Positions 1 to 8,870 are shown, counted from the stretch's first letter. The stretch: DNA of 64,000 nucleotides from Azospirillum soli (GCF_017876165.1 NZ_JAGINQ010000013.1:1-64000), one strand, 5' to 3'. Translations and numbers: made by a program. Notes: generated by a model from the letters alone, not told the origin.

Positions 1-99
1 GCAGATGGCCGTTATCTTCGGCGACCGGTTCGCAAGGGCGATGAACGCCTGAAACTGAAATCCGCCCCGCCGAGCACGAAATTCCGGATACTCCCCACA

Positions 100-605
100 T
101 TGTCCATGCTGGCGCTGGCCTTCCTGGCGGCCATGCGCCTGCGGCTCAATACGGCAAGAAGGGCGTCCGCCGGACCCGCCCAAGCTGAAGGACGGGGTCC
201 CCGGCTGGACAGCCGCGCAACGCTGACCGGCATCCTGTTCGTGCTGCGCACCGACATTCCCTGGGAACTGCTGCCCGTGGATATGGGCTGCGGGTCGGGG
301 ATGACCTGCTGGCGACGGTTGCACGAGTGGCACCGGGCCGGGATTTGGGAACGCTTGCACGGTGTGCTGCTGGATCGGCTTGGCTGCGCCAACGCCATCA
401 ACTGGGAACGGGCGGCGGTGGACAGCGCCGCCGTCCCGGCAAGGCTTGTCCCCGCATAGGCGGGGAAGGGGGCGAGGAGACGTTGGCCTGGTTCGCCCGC
501 TTCCGTCGCCTCGCCGTCCGCTACGAACGGCGCGCCGATATCGTCTCCGCCTTCCACATCGCCGCCAGCCTCATCTTCTGGCGCTTCGTCCAGAGATGGT
601 TCTGT
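100..605 (+). pseudogene. IS5-family transposase remnant, internally deleted
   Basis: The frame up to base 459 carries the N-terminal domain of IS5/IS4-type transposases (RATLTGILFVLRTDIPWELL, then CGSGMTCWRRLHEWHRAGIWERLH and DSAAVPA). It then stops. In another frame, from about 473 to 605, the C-terminal signature appears (ETLAWFARFRRLAVRYERRAD). The central DDE region, normally over 100 residues, is missing, so the gene is dead. Similarity begins only near base 190; upstream bases hold nothing I recognise apart from a possible 15-residue protein tail ending at base 52. No terminal inverted repeats were found. Confidence 0.8.
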
Positions 606-654
606 TGGGCGCTCTTAATCGATTGAAGATTTGGCTGTTTGAGCAACGGCGCCG

Positions 655-1362
655 TTACTCGTTGTCACCGATTGGCGGCATGGAGACCACCATATCGACC
701 CAAATGCTTCCGCCCGTGGTCATGTGGTCGTGCATGTGCCGGCGCGCGGCCTCTCCATCCCCTTCCAGGATCGCTTTCACGAAAAGGTCGTGCTCCGTAT
801 AGGACTTCAAAGGACGCGCGGTGTGCTGGAACGGATACTGGCGATAGATACGCAAGCGGCTGCGGATGAGCTTCGCCTGGTGCTCCAGATGTTCGTTCCG
901 GCTTCCGGCGTAGATCAGTTCATGCAGTTCACGATTGAGATTGTCGTAGGCTTCGATGTCGCCGGCCTCGGCGGCGGTGCGGCTTGCCTCGTGCACCTCC
1001 ACAAGACGCTTGCGCTCGGCAATTCCCATGCGGCGGGCGGCGAGGCTGGCCGCCAGGGATTCCAGTTCGACCAGAACCTCCATCATGCCGACAAGCTGCT
1101 TGGCGGACATCCGCAGAACGGATGCGCCGGCTCCCGGCTTTATTGTGACCAGGCCGCTTGAGCCAAGCTGGGACAGCACCTCGCGCACCGGCGTCCGTGA
1201 AACGCCAAACCGTTCGGCCAAAGCCCGTTCATCCAAGCGCTCGCCGGGCGCGATGAGGCCTCCCAGAATTTCCTGTTCAAGCACCTGCCGCATTTCCGTG
1301 ACGCGGCTCGGCTTTTCCGCCTGCATGGCATGATCCGTTGGCAAATCGGGATGAGCCGACAC
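655..1362 (-). CDS. GntR-family (FCD/FadR subfamily) transcriptional regulator
   Basis: Protein of 235 residues. It has an N-terminal winged helix-turn-helix (about residues 20-85, with LDERALAERFGVSRTPVREVL as the DNA-reading helix pair) and an all-helical FCD effector domain (about 95-220). The histidines expected for FCD metal or ligand binding are visible (HEL, HD, HMHDHM near 145, 190 and 213). FCD regulators usually repress an adjacent catabolic operon and release DNA on binding a carboxylate. This one is transcribed away from the crotonase-to-ligase cluster, so it is the likely local regulator. MatR, which controls malonate genes in rhizobia, belongs to the same class, but orthology is not shown. 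Confidence 0.9.
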   Translation of the reverse strand: MSAHPDLPTDHAMQAEKPSRVTEMRQVLEQEILGGLIAPGERLDERALAERFGVSRTPVREVLSQLGSSGLVTIKPGAGASVLRMSAKQLVGMMEVLVELESLAASLAARRMGIAERKRLVEVHEASRTAAEAGDIEAYDNLNRELHELIYAGSRNEHLEHQAKLIRSRLRIYRQYPFQHTARPLKSYTEHDLFVKAILEGDGEAARRHMHDHMTTGGSIWVDMVVSMPPIGDNE

Positions 1363-1692
1363 TATCGCGCCCGGCTGCTTCCGTCAATGTAATGGTATGC
1401 CAAAGATTGGTTTTGGTCGACCAAGATGGGCGGGGCTGGGAAGGGGTAAGGTGTGGAGGGCCGCAGCATCTCCTTATCGGGCGTGATTTTTGCCGGCTTA
1501 AAGGGCGCGAAGCTTGATCGGCAGTCGCCGCCGCACATTGAGGGGGCATCAAACCATAAGCGTGCCAAACTTTCTATGTTGCATTCCATTGCCGCCTTCT
1601 GGTATGCATAAATTCGCCTATGGTTCTTTCAAAAAACAAAATCGGTATCCATAGCGTTGCGCCGCCGCCTTGGTGGCGCCTGGGAGGAAACA
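1363..1692. promoter_or_regulatory. Divergent control region with candidate GntR operators
   Basis: This 330-bp non-coding gap separates the regulator from the catabolic genes. TGGTATGCCA occurs at 1393-1402 and TGGTATGCAT at 1600-1609. A related half-site, GTGCCAAA, lies near 1562. A perfect 12-bp palindrome TTGGTCGACCAA lies at 1413-1424. FCD regulators usually bind short palindromes with a central TAT or TA, so the TGGTATGCC copies, one near each gene start, are the better operator candidates. A Shine-Dalgarno GGGAGG ends just before the crotonase start. Confidence 0.45.
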
Positions 1693-2487
1693 ATGATCGG
1701 CACACCACGGGGTGGGTCAGACAGGCCGGCGACAGCACCCGAACTGACCGTGAATGGCGCGGTGGCCACGATCCGGCTCAACCGTCCGCTTCAGCACAAT
1801 CGGATCGACGCGGCGGACATCGCCACGTTGCAGGAAGACATCGCGGCCGTCGAAGCAGACCCTTCCGTCCGCGTGCTGGTGCTGACCGCGACCGGGCCGA
1901 GCTTTTCGTCCGGCTACGACCTGAGCGCGGCCCAATCGTCCCAGCACGGCGAAACGGACGCCAGTGATGGGGAGATGGCCTTTGCGCGGTTGTGCGATCG
2001 CGTCGAATCGGTCCGTGTCCCGACGATTTGCGCGCTCAACGGCAGCGTCTATGGTGGCTCCACCGATCTGGCGCTCGCCTGCGACTTCCGCATCGGCGTC
2101 ACTGGGATGCGCATGCGTATGCCGGCCGGGCAGCTTGGCATACAATTCTACCCCGGCGGGCTTCGGCGCTATGTGTCGCGGCTCGGCCTCAACGCGGCCA
2201 AGCGCTTGTTTCTCACAGCGGAAACGATCGCCGCCGACGAGATGCTGAGCATCGGCTTCCTCGACCGGATCGTCGCGCCCGACGAGCTTCAGGCCGCCGT
2301 GGACGATCTGGCCGGACGCATCGCGGCCTGCGCGCCGCAGGCCATCGCCGGCATGAAGCGCGCGCTCAACGAACTCGCCCGGGGCGAACTGGACGATCGG
2401 GCGGCGGAAGCGGCCTTCGCCGCGAGCCTGCGGTCGGACGAGTTCGCCAACGGCCTGAAGGCTTGGTCGAAGCGCCGGGCATCCTGA
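1693..2487 (+). CDS. Enoyl-CoA hydratase/isomerase (crotonase) family protein
   Basis: Protein of 264 residues, normal for the family. The start at 1693 is chosen because GGGAGG lies just upstream; an in-frame ATG 36 bases earlier lacks one. The oxyanion-hole segments are present (FSSGYDL at about 71-77 and NGSVYGGSTDLALACD from 116). Both glutamates of classical enoyl-CoA hydratase appear substituted: Asp takes the first position (GGSTD) and Ala the second (MPAGQLG). It is therefore unlikely to be a standard hydratase and could be an isomerase, hydrolase or decarboxylase of the superfamily. First gene of the catabolic cluster. Confidence 0.85.
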   Translation: MIGTPRGGSDRPATAPELTVNGAVATIRLNRPLQHNRIDAADIATLQEDIAAVEADPSVRVLVLTATGPSFSSGYDLSAAQSSQHGETDASDGEMAFARLCDRVESVRVPTICALNGSVYGGSTDLALACDFRIGVTGMRMRMPAGQLGIQFYPGGLRRYVSRLGLNAAKRLFLTAETIAADEMLSIGFLDRIVAPDELQAAVDDLAGRIAACAPQAIAGMKRALNELARGELDDRAAEAAFAASLRSDEFANGLKAWSKRRAS

Positions 2488-2546
2488 TCGGCTCTCAGCA
2501 CGCGCCGGACCGGCGCACCAGCCCCCATTTCGAAATGAGACTGTCC

Positions 2547-4046
2547 ATGACCGACCAGAACGTGGTTCTGAACACGAACCCCCATGCCCTGGCGCGCGAA
2601 CTGTCGGGCTTGCTGCTGATTGGCGGCGAACTGAGGCCGGCGGCCACCGGAAAGACCTTCGACGTCGTCAACCCGGCGACGGGCGACGTGATCGCCACGG
2701 CGGCGGAGGGTGGCGAACGGGACGTCGACACTGCCGTCCGCGCGGCGGTCGAGGCGCAAGGCGCCTGGGCCCGCCTGTCGGCGCGCGAACGGGGTCGGCT
2801 GGTGGTCGAATGCGGGCGCCGGCTGGTGGCCCACGCCGAGGAGATCGGCCGTCTGCTCGCCCTGGAGACGGGCAAGGCCATTCGGACCGAAAGCCGGGTT
2901 GAGGCCTCGCTGGTGGCGGACACCCTGAGCTTCTACGGCGGGCTCGCGTCCGAACTGAAGGGTGAAACCGTGCCGTTTCACCCGAAGATGCTGACCTTCA
3001 CCCAGCGCGAACCGATCGGCGTCGTCGGCGCCATCATCCCGTGGAACGTCCCCCTGTATCTGATGGCGCTCAAGATCGCTCCGGCGCTGGTTGCCGGAAA
3101 CGCGGTCATCGTCAAATCCGCCGAGGAGGCGCCGCTCGCCGCCCTGCGCGTCGTCCAGGTCATGAATCAGGTGCTGCCGGCGGGTGTTCTCAACATCCTC
3201 TCGGGCGACGGCCCCGGCTGCGGCGCGCCGCTGGTGACGCATCCGGGGGTCGGCAAGGTGACCTTCACCGGCTCGGTGGAGACGGGAAAGATCATCTCGC
3301 ATCTGGCGGCCGACAAGCTGATCCCCGTCACCCTCGAACTGGGTGGCAAAAGCCCGATGATCGTGATGGGCGACGCCGATCTCGACAAGGCCATCGACGG
3401 TGCCGTGGCGGGCATGCGCTTCACCCGGCAGGGCCAGAGCTGCACGGCCTCCTCCCGCATCTTCGTCCATGAGAGCCTCCACGACGCCTTCGTCGAAAAG
3501 CTGAAGGCGAAGGTCGATGCCATGACCATGGGCGACCCGCTGGACGAGGCGACGGACATCGGCACCATCATCTCGCCGCAGCAGTTCGACCGGGTGCAAA
3601 GCTACATCGCGCTCGGCGAGGCGGCGGCGGGCGCGGTGGCGCACCGCTGCTCGGCCCTGCCGACGGACGAGCGGCTGGTGCGCGGCCTGTTCGTGCAGCC
3701 CGTCCTGTTCACCGGCCTGTCCAACGATCACCGGCTGGCCCGCGAGGAAATCTTCGGCCCGGTCACCTGCGTGATCGCCTTCCGCGACTATGAGGACGCG
3801 TTGGCCATGGCCAACGACAGCGATTTCGGCCTCGCCGCGACCATCTGGACGCGCGACCTTCGCACCGCCCTCGACGCGACCCAGCGGCTCCAGGCCGGCT
3901 TCGTGCAGGTCAACCAGAACCTCGTCGTGCAGCCGGGCCTGTCCTACGGCGGGGTCAAGCAGTCCGGCCTTGGAAAGGAAGCATCCCTCGAAGCGATGCT
4001 CGATCACTTCACGCACAAGAAGACGGTCATCATCAACATGAACTGA
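2547..4046 (+). CDS. NAD(P)-dependent aldehyde dehydrogenase
   Basis: Protein of 499 residues of the ALDH superfamily, predicted to oxidise an aldehyde to its acid. Visible hallmarks are the substrate/cofactor Asn motif IPWNVPLYL, the general-base Glu264 in LELGGKSP, the nucleophile Cys299 in GQSCTASSR, and EEIFGPV near the C-terminus. Having both Glu and Cys fits a hydrolytic dehydrogenase rather than a CoA-acylating MmsA-type enzyme. The frame is open far upstream, inside the crotonase gene; the start at 2547 was chosen because homology begins there, with ATG 2535 as the alternative. The next gene follows after 33 bases behind a strong Shine-Dalgarno. The substrate is inferred only from context: a semialdehyde. 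Confidence 0.9.
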   Translation: MTDQNVVLNTNPHALARELSGLLLIGGELRPAATGKTFDVVNPATGDVIATAAEGGERDVDTAVRAAVEAQGAWARLSARERGRLVVECGRRLVAHAEEIGRLLALETGKAIRTESRVEASLVADTLSFYGGLASELKGETVPFHPKMLTFTQREPIGVVGAIIPWNVPLYLMALKIAPALVAGNAVIVKSAEEAPLAALRVVQVMNQVLPAGVLNILSGDGPGCGAPLVTHPGVGKVTFTGSVETGKIISHLAADKLIPVTLELGGKSPMIVMGDADLDKAIDGAVAGMRFTRQGQSCTASSRIFVHESLHDAFVEKLKAKVDAMTMGDPLDEATDIGTIISPQQFDRVQSYIALGEAAAGAVAHRCSALPTDERLVRGLFVQPVLFTGLSNDHRLAREEIFGPVTCVIAFRDYEDALAMANDSDFGLAATIWTRDLRTALDATQRLQAGFVQVNQNLVVQPGLSYGGVKQSGLGKEASLEAMLDHFTHKKTVIINMN

Positions 4047-4079
4047 CCAACCGTGCACCAATAAGGGGAGGAAACAAGA

Positions 4080-5279
4080 ATGCGTACGTCCTTCATCGCC
4101 GCTCTTCTGGCCACGACCGCTCTGGCGGCGGGGGCCGCCCAAGCCGCCGACGTCATCCGGATCGGCGTGCTGAACGACCAGTCGGGCCTGTACAGCGAAT
4201 TCGGCGGCGTCGGCTCGGTCGAGGCGGCACGGCTGGCTGTCGAGGATTTCGGCGGCCAAGTTCTGGGCAAGAAGATCGAGATCCTGTCGGCGGACCACCA
4301 GAACAAGCCCGACATCGGGCTGGCGAAGGCCCGCGAATGGTTCGACACCCAGGGCGTCCACGCCATCGCCGACCTGACCAATTCGGCCATCGCCATCGGC
4401 GTCCAGAACCTTGCCCGCGAACGCGGGAAGGTCACCCTGGCCACCGGTCCGGGGACGACGCGCCTCACCAACGAAGACTGCTCGCCCAACGGCTTCCACT
4501 GGATGTGGGACACCTACTCGCAGGCGGTTGGAACCGCCCGCGCCGTGGTCCAGGACGGCGGAAAGAACTGGTTCATGCTGACCGCCGATTATGCCTTCGG
4601 CCACCAGATGGCCGCCGACATCGACAAGACGGTCCAGGAGAACGGCGGCAAGGTGCTGGGGCAGGTTAGGCACCCGCTCGGCAACAGCGACTTCTCGTCC
4701 TTCCTTCTTCAGGCACAGGCGTCCAAGGCCTCGATCATCGGGCTCGCCAACGGCGGGACGGACACCACCAACGCGGTCAAGCAGGCGGCTGAGTTCGGCA
4801 TCACCAACGGCGGCCAGAAGCTTGTCGGGCTGGCCGTCCTGATCAGCGACGTGCACGCGCTCGGTCTGGAGAACGCCAAGGGCCTCATCGCGACCACGGC
4901 CTACTACTGGGACCGCGACGAGGGCAGCCGCAAACTGGGCGAGCGCTTCGAAGCCCGCATGAAGCGCAAGCCCAACATGGTCCAGGCCGGCGTGTACTCG
5001 GCGGTGACGCATTACCTGAAGGCGATGCAGGCGGCGGGCACCGACGACGGCAAGGTGGTCGCCGCCAAGATGCGGGAACTCCCCGTCGACGATCTGATCA
5101 CCAAGGGCGGCAAGGTCCGGGAGGACGGCCGGGTCATCCGCGACATGTACCTGATCGAAGTCAAGACTCCGGCGGAGTCCAAGGGATCCTGGGATTACTA
5201 CAAGGTTCTGCGCACCATCCCCGGCGAACAGGCGGCAATCCCCCTGAGCGAAAGCAAGTGCTCCCTGGTCAAGAAGTGA
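4080..5279 (+). CDS. LIV-type ABC transporter periplasmic substrate-binding protein
   Basis: Protein of 399 residues with a clear signal peptide (hydrophobic segment to AQA at about 22, then mature ADVIRIGVLNDQSGLYSEFG). It is a type-1 periplasmic binding fold of the branched-chain amino acid/amide family. Strong Shine-Dalgarno AAGGGGAGG before the ATG. No permease or ATPase gene lies in this cluster, so the protein must use a transporter encoded elsewhere. The livHMG/livF genes at 13-21 kb lack a binding protein and are one candidate. The ligand cannot be read from sequence; many relatives bind aromatic, aliphatic or dicarboxylic acids rather than amino acids. Confidence 0.9.
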   Translation: MRTSFIAALLATTALAAGAAQAADVIRIGVLNDQSGLYSEFGGVGSVEAARLAVEDFGGQVLGKKIEILSADHQNKPDIGLAKAREWFDTQGVHAIADLTNSAIAIGVQNLARERGKVTLATGPGTTRLTNEDCSPNGFHWMWDTYSQAVGTARAVVQDGGKNWFMLTADYAFGHQMAADIDKTVQENGGKVLGQVRHPLGNSDFSSFLLQAQASKASIIGLANGGTDTTNAVKQAAEFGITNGGQKLVGLAVLISDVHALGLENAKGLIATTAYYWDRDEGSRKLGERFEARMKRKPNMVQAGVYSAVTHYLKAMQAAGTDDGKVVAAKMRELPVDDLITKGGKVREDGRVIRDMYLIEVKTPAESKGSWDYYKVLRTIPGEQAAIPLSESKCSLVKK

Positions 5280-5309
5280 CCCCCTGAACGACTCATCCGG
5301 AGAAAAGTC

Positions 5310-6209
5310 ATGGCGCGAATTGCATTCATCGGACTGGGCAACATGGGCCGTCCCATGTGCGAAAACCTTACCAAGGCGGGGCATGCCGTCGTCGGGTACG
5401 ACGTCGTGGCCGCGGCGCGCGACGCTTACGCCGCCTCTGGCGGTCGCGCGGCGGCCACGCTGGCCGAAGCGCTGGCCGACGCCGACACCGTCATCAGCAT
5501 GATCCCGACCGGCAAGCATGTGCGGGCCGCCTACGAAGGGGAGGGCGGCGTGCTGGCGCACGCCCGTCCGGGCACGCTGCTGATCGACTGTTCGACCATC
5601 GACGTGGAGAGCGCGCGGGCGGTCAGCAAGGCGGCGGCCGAGGCCGGCTTCGTCATGGTGGACGCCCCGGTGTCCGGCGCGGTCCCGGCGGCGCAGGCCG
5701 GGACTCTGACCTTCATGGTCGGCGGCAGCGCCGAGGGCTTCGAGCGTGCCCGCCCGGTCCTGGCCGGCATGGGGCCCAAAATCTTCCATGTCGGCGCGTC
5801 GGGCAGCGGCGTCGCCTTGAAGATCTGCAACAACATGATGGCCGGCATGAGCATGGTCGCCATCAGCGAGGTGTTCGCGCTGGCCGAGAAACTCGGGCTC
5901 GACCACCAGACGGTCTACGATGTCATGACCGTGTCCTCGGGCAACTGCTGGGCCTTGCAGAGCTATTGCCCGGTTCCGGGGCCGGTGCCAGCGTCGCCGG
6001 CCAACCGCGACTACCAGCCGGGTTTCGCGGCGGCGATGATGCTGAAGGACATGCGCCTGTCCCAGGACGCGGCCAGCACCAGCGGAGCCGCCACGCCGCT
6101 CGCCGGCAGCGCCGCCGCGCTTTACCAGATGCTGGTGGAGCACGGCCACGGAGACAAGGACTTCAGCGCCGTCTTCGCCCTGATCACCGGACGGTTGAAA
6201 TCGGCGTGA
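5310..6209 (+). CDS. 3-hydroxyisobutyrate dehydrogenase-like NAD-binding protein
   Basis: Protein of 299 residues of the beta-hydroxyacid dehydrogenase family. The N-terminal Rossmann fold carries GLGNMGRPM (residues 7-15). The substrate-binding motif DAPVSGAVPAAQAGTL and the catalytic Lys171 in GVALKICNNM are both present. Family members oxidise 3-hydroxyisobutyrate, 3-hydroxypropionate, tartronate semialdehyde or related compounds with NAD(P). The length and the C-terminal GFAAAMMLKDMRL fit MmsB-type enzymes. Shine-Dalgarno CCGGAG precedes the ATG. In this cluster it could supply the semialdehyde used by the upstream aldehyde dehydrogenase. Confidence 0.9.
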   Translation: MARIAFIGLGNMGRPMCENLTKAGHAVVGYDVVAAARDAYAASGGRAAATLAEALADADTVISMIPTGKHVRAAYEGEGGVLAHARPGTLLIDCSTIDVESARAVSKAAAEAGFVMVDAPVSGAVPAAQAGTLTFMVGGSAEGFERARPVLAGMGPKIFHVGASGSGVALKICNNMMAGMSMVAISEVFALAEKLGLDHQTVYDVMTVSSGNCWALQSYCPVPGPVPASPANRDYQPGFAAAMMLKDMRLSQDAASTSGAATPLAGSAAALYQMLVEHGHGDKDFSAVFALITGRLKSA

Positions 6210-6223
6210 GGGGGAGACCGATC

Positions 6224-7204
6224 ATGGTCCATGCGATCCGCGTCCACCAGCCCGGCGGTCCCGAAGCCCTGGTCTGGGAAGAGGTGACCGTGCCGCCCCC
6301 CGGACCGGGGGAAGCCCTGGTCCGCCACACGGCGGTCGGCGTCAACCTCATCGACACCTATCACCGCACCGCCCAGTCCGGGCAGTACGCGATCCCACGC
6401 CCGGCCGTGCTGGGCGTGGAGGGGGCCGGCGTCGTCGAGGCGGTCGGCCCCGGCGTCACCGACGTGGCCCCCGGCGACCGCGTCGCCTACTGGATGCTGC
6501 TCGGCGCCTACGCCGAACAGCGCATCGTTCCCACGCACCGCCTCGTGAAGCTGCCGGACACGGTGTCGGACGAGGTGGCCGCCGCCGCGATGGTCAAGGG
6601 AACCACGGCGCAGTATCTGCTGCATCGTGTCTATCCGGTGAAGGCGGGGGACACCCTTCTCGTGCACGCCGCGGCGGGCGGCGTCGGCCAGATGCTGTGC
6701 CAGTGGGCACATGCTCTGGGCGCGACGGTGATCGGCACGGTCGGTTCGCCCGAAAAGGTGGCGGTCGCCCGGGGCGCCGGCTGCGATCACGTCATCCTCT
6801 ACCGCGAGGAGGATTTCGTCGCGCGCGTCCGCGACATCACCGGCGGGCGCGGCGTCGACGTGGTCTACGACTCCGTCGGGCAGGACACCTTCATGGCATC
6901 GCTGGATTGTCTGAAGCCCTTCGGCATGATGGTCAACTTCGGGCAGGCAAGCGGCCCGGTGCCGCCGCTGGACGTGAGCGTGCTGGCGCAGAAAGGCTCG
7001 CTTTTCCTCGCCAAACCGACCCTGGCCACGGTCACCCGCACCCGCGAGGACATCGAGGCTCTGGCCGGCGGGCTGTTCGAGGCACTGGTCTCGGGCCGGG
7101 TCCAGGTCGACATCGCCCGTCGCGCGCCGCTCACCGACGCGGCGTCGGTACACCGCGACCTGGAAGCGCGCCGCACGACGGGATCGATCGTGCTCATTCC
7201 CTAA
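6224..7204 (+). CDS. Zinc-free MDR family quinone oxidoreductase/NADPH reductase
   Basis: Protein of 326 residues, start 14 bases after the previous stop behind GGGGGAGA. It is a medium-chain dehydrogenase/reductase with the GroES-like domain first (GVNLIDTYHR, LGVEGAGVVEAVGPGV) and a Rossmann domain containing VHAAAGGVGQMLCQWA. The zinc-binding cysteines of alcohol dehydrogenases are absent, which places it with QOR/zeta-crystallin-type reductases. These use NADPH to reduce quinones or enoyl and enone compounds. The role in the pathway is open; a 2-enoyl reductase step is possible. The stop codon lies inside a 10-bp hairpin. Confidence 0.85.
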   Translation: MVHAIRVHQPGGPEALVWEEVTVPPPGPGEALVRHTAVGVNLIDTYHRTAQSGQYAIPRPAVLGVEGAGVVEAVGPGVTDVAPGDRVAYWMLLGAYAEQRIVPTHRLVKLPDTVSDEVAAAAMVKGTTAQYLLHRVYPVKAGDTLLVHAAAGGVGQMLCQWAHALGATVIGTVGSPEKVAVARGAGCDHVILYREEDFVARVRDITGGRGVDVVYDSVGQDTFMASLDCLKPFGMMVNFGQASGPVPPLDVSVLAQKGSLFLAKPTLATVTRTREDIEALAGGLFEALVSGRVQVDIARRAPLTDAASVHRDLEARRTTGSIVLIP

Positions 7205-7226
7205 AGCGAATTGTCGTTCGCTTTAG
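7201..7226. other. Perfect hairpin overlapping the MDR stop codon
   Basis: CTAAAGCGAA (7201-7210), a 6-base loop, then TTCGCTTTAG (7217-7226) form a perfect 10-bp stem that includes the TAA stop. No U-tract follows, so it is a poor intrinsic terminator. It may protect the 3' end or partly separate the MDR gene from the ligase gene 120 bases further on. Confidence 0.6.
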
Positions 7227-7346
7227 ATTCACACGGCCTCATTCGCGCCGGGCCTCGGACGCACGGGCGTCCGGGACCGCCGTCGCGGCTGCCCTCGATG
7301 GCGCCGCGCCCGGCCCGGCCAGCATCGCGGCGACAGGAACACCAGA

Positions 7347-8870
7347 ATGACGGACAATCTCTACAGCCTGCTTTTGAAACCCGGTTCGTCGTCCGATGCG
7401 CGGGTGGCCCTGCGAACCGACACAGGGCAGACGTGGACATACGCGGACCTGTGGCGGACAGCCGGACGCATGGCACGCTTCCTTCACGAAGCCGGTGTCG
7501 GTCCGGGCGACCGGGTTGCCGTGCAGGTGGCGAAGTCGCCCGAGGCGGTGTGCCTTTATCTCGCAACGCTGCAACTCGGGGCGATTTACCTCCCGCTCAA
7601 CACGGCCTACACGCTGACCGAACTGCGCTATTTTGTCGACGACGCGGAACCCACGGTGTTCGTCGGACAGACTCCGGTCGTTGGCGACTTGGTCCCGCCA
7701 GCCGGGTGCGCAACGTTCACGCTCGATCCAGACGGCGAAGGAAGCGTGACGGCGGCGTGCCGCGACCTGCCACCCTGGGAGCAGGTTGCCGAGGTCGGGC
7801 CCGACGAGGTGGCGGCGATCCTCTACACGTCCGGCACCACGGGGCGCCCCAAGGGTGCCATGATCTCCCACGGCAATCTGGCCTACGGGACCCGCACGCT
7901 GAACGCGCTGTGGGGGATCTCCGACGCCGACGTGCTGCTGCACGCGCTGCCCATGTTCCACGCGCACGGCCTGTTCATCGCCCTGAACTCCGTGCTGTAT
8001 GCGGGGGCGTCCTGCCTTTTTCTTCCCAGGTTCACGGCGGACGCCGTCATCGAGCATCTGCCGCGCAGCACCGTGTTCATGGGCGTCCCGACGCTCTACA
8101 CCCGTCTGCTCGCCGACGCGCGGCTCGACAGGGAGCGCTGCGGGAGCATGCGCCTGTTCACCTGCGGCTCGGCGCCCCTGTCGCGGGACGTCTTCGAGGT
8201 GTTCGAGGCCCGCACCGGGCACCGGATCCTCGAACGCTACGGCATGACCGAAACCACGATCATCGCCTCCAACCCCCTCGACGGCGAGCGGCTGCCCGGC
8301 ACCGTCGGCTATCCGTTGCCGGGGCTGGAGGTCCGGATTGTGGACGACGCCGGACGGCCGACGTCTGAGGGCGAGGTCGGCGGTCTCGAACTGCGCGGCC
8401 CGAACGTGTTCAAGGGCTATTGGCGGATGCCGGAAAAGACGGCGGCGGAATTCCGGCCGGACGGCTTCTTCATGACCGGGGATATGGCCCACGCGGCCCC
8501 GGACGGCCGCCTGACGCTGGTCAGCCGTGCCAAGGAAATCATCATCTCCGGCGGCTACAACGTTTACCCGCGCGAGGTCGAAATCGTGCTCAACCGCGTC
8601 GAGGGGGTGAGCGAGGCTGCTGTCTTCGGCGTTCCCCATCCCGATTTCGGCGAGGGCGTGGTGGCCGTCGTCGAGCGCCAACCGGGCTGCGAGTCCCTCG
8701 ATCCGGCGTCCATTCTTGCACAGGCATCCCGCGAACTTGCCGGATACAAACTGCCCAAGGCCGTGATCGTCCAGGATGCCCTTCCCCGGAATGCCATGGG
8801 AAAGGTTTTGAAGAACGAACTCGGTGCGCTGCACAAGGATGTGTTCAGGAAGCAAGGAGCAAGCCATTGA
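7347..8870 (+). CDS. AMP-forming acyl-CoA synthetase, malonyl-CoA synthetase (MatB)-like
   Basis: Protein of 507 residues, the usual length for MatB. The AMP-binding P-loop is YTSGTTGRPKGAMISHGN (about 160-177). The segments MFHAHGLF, CGSAPLSRDVFEVFEARTGH, ILERYGMTETTIIASNP and GTVGYPLPGLEVRI match the malonyl/methylmalonyl-CoA synthetase subgroup as I remember it. The C-terminal domain has the GGYNVYPREVE hinge and the catalytic Lys in PRNAMGKVLKNEL. The reaction is acid + ATP + CoA to acyl-CoA + AMP + PPi. A dicarboxylate substrate is an inference from this resemblance. Start chosen with AGGA about 9 bases upstream. Confidence 0.8.
   Translation: MTDNLYSLLLKPGSSSDARVALRTDTGQTWTYADLWRTAGRMARFLHEAGVGPGDRVAVQVAKSPEAVCLYLATLQLGAIYLPLNTAYTLTELRYFVDDAEPTVFVGQTPVVGDLVPPAGCATFTLDPDGEGSVTAACRDLPPWEQVAEVGPDEVAAILYTSGTTGRPKGAMISHGNLAYGTRTLNALWGISDADVLLHALPMFHAHGLFIALNSVLYAGASCLFLPRFTADAVIEHLPRSTVFMGVPTLYTRLLADARLDRERCGSMRLFTCGSAPLSRDVFEVFEARTGHRILERYGMTETTIIASNPLDGERLPGTVGYPLPGLEVRIVDDAGRPTSEGEVGGLELRGPNVFKGYWRMPEKTAAEFRPDGFFMTGDMAHAAPDGRLTLVSRAKEIIISGGYNVYPREVEIVLNRVEGVSEAAVFGVPHPDFGEGVVAVVERQPGCESLDPASILAQASRELAGYKLPKAVIVQDALPRNAMGKVLKNELGALHKDVFRKQGASH

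Noticed and set aside
1413..1424. TTGGTCGACCAA as the main GntR operator
   Set aside because: A perfect palindrome, but it occurs once, whereas the TGGTATGCC element is repeated. Kept only as an alternative.
2289..6149. Antisense open frame of about 1290 codons across the catabolic cluster
   Set aside because: High GC3 removes stops from this frame. It crosses three well-supported plus-strand genes and has no domain similarity.
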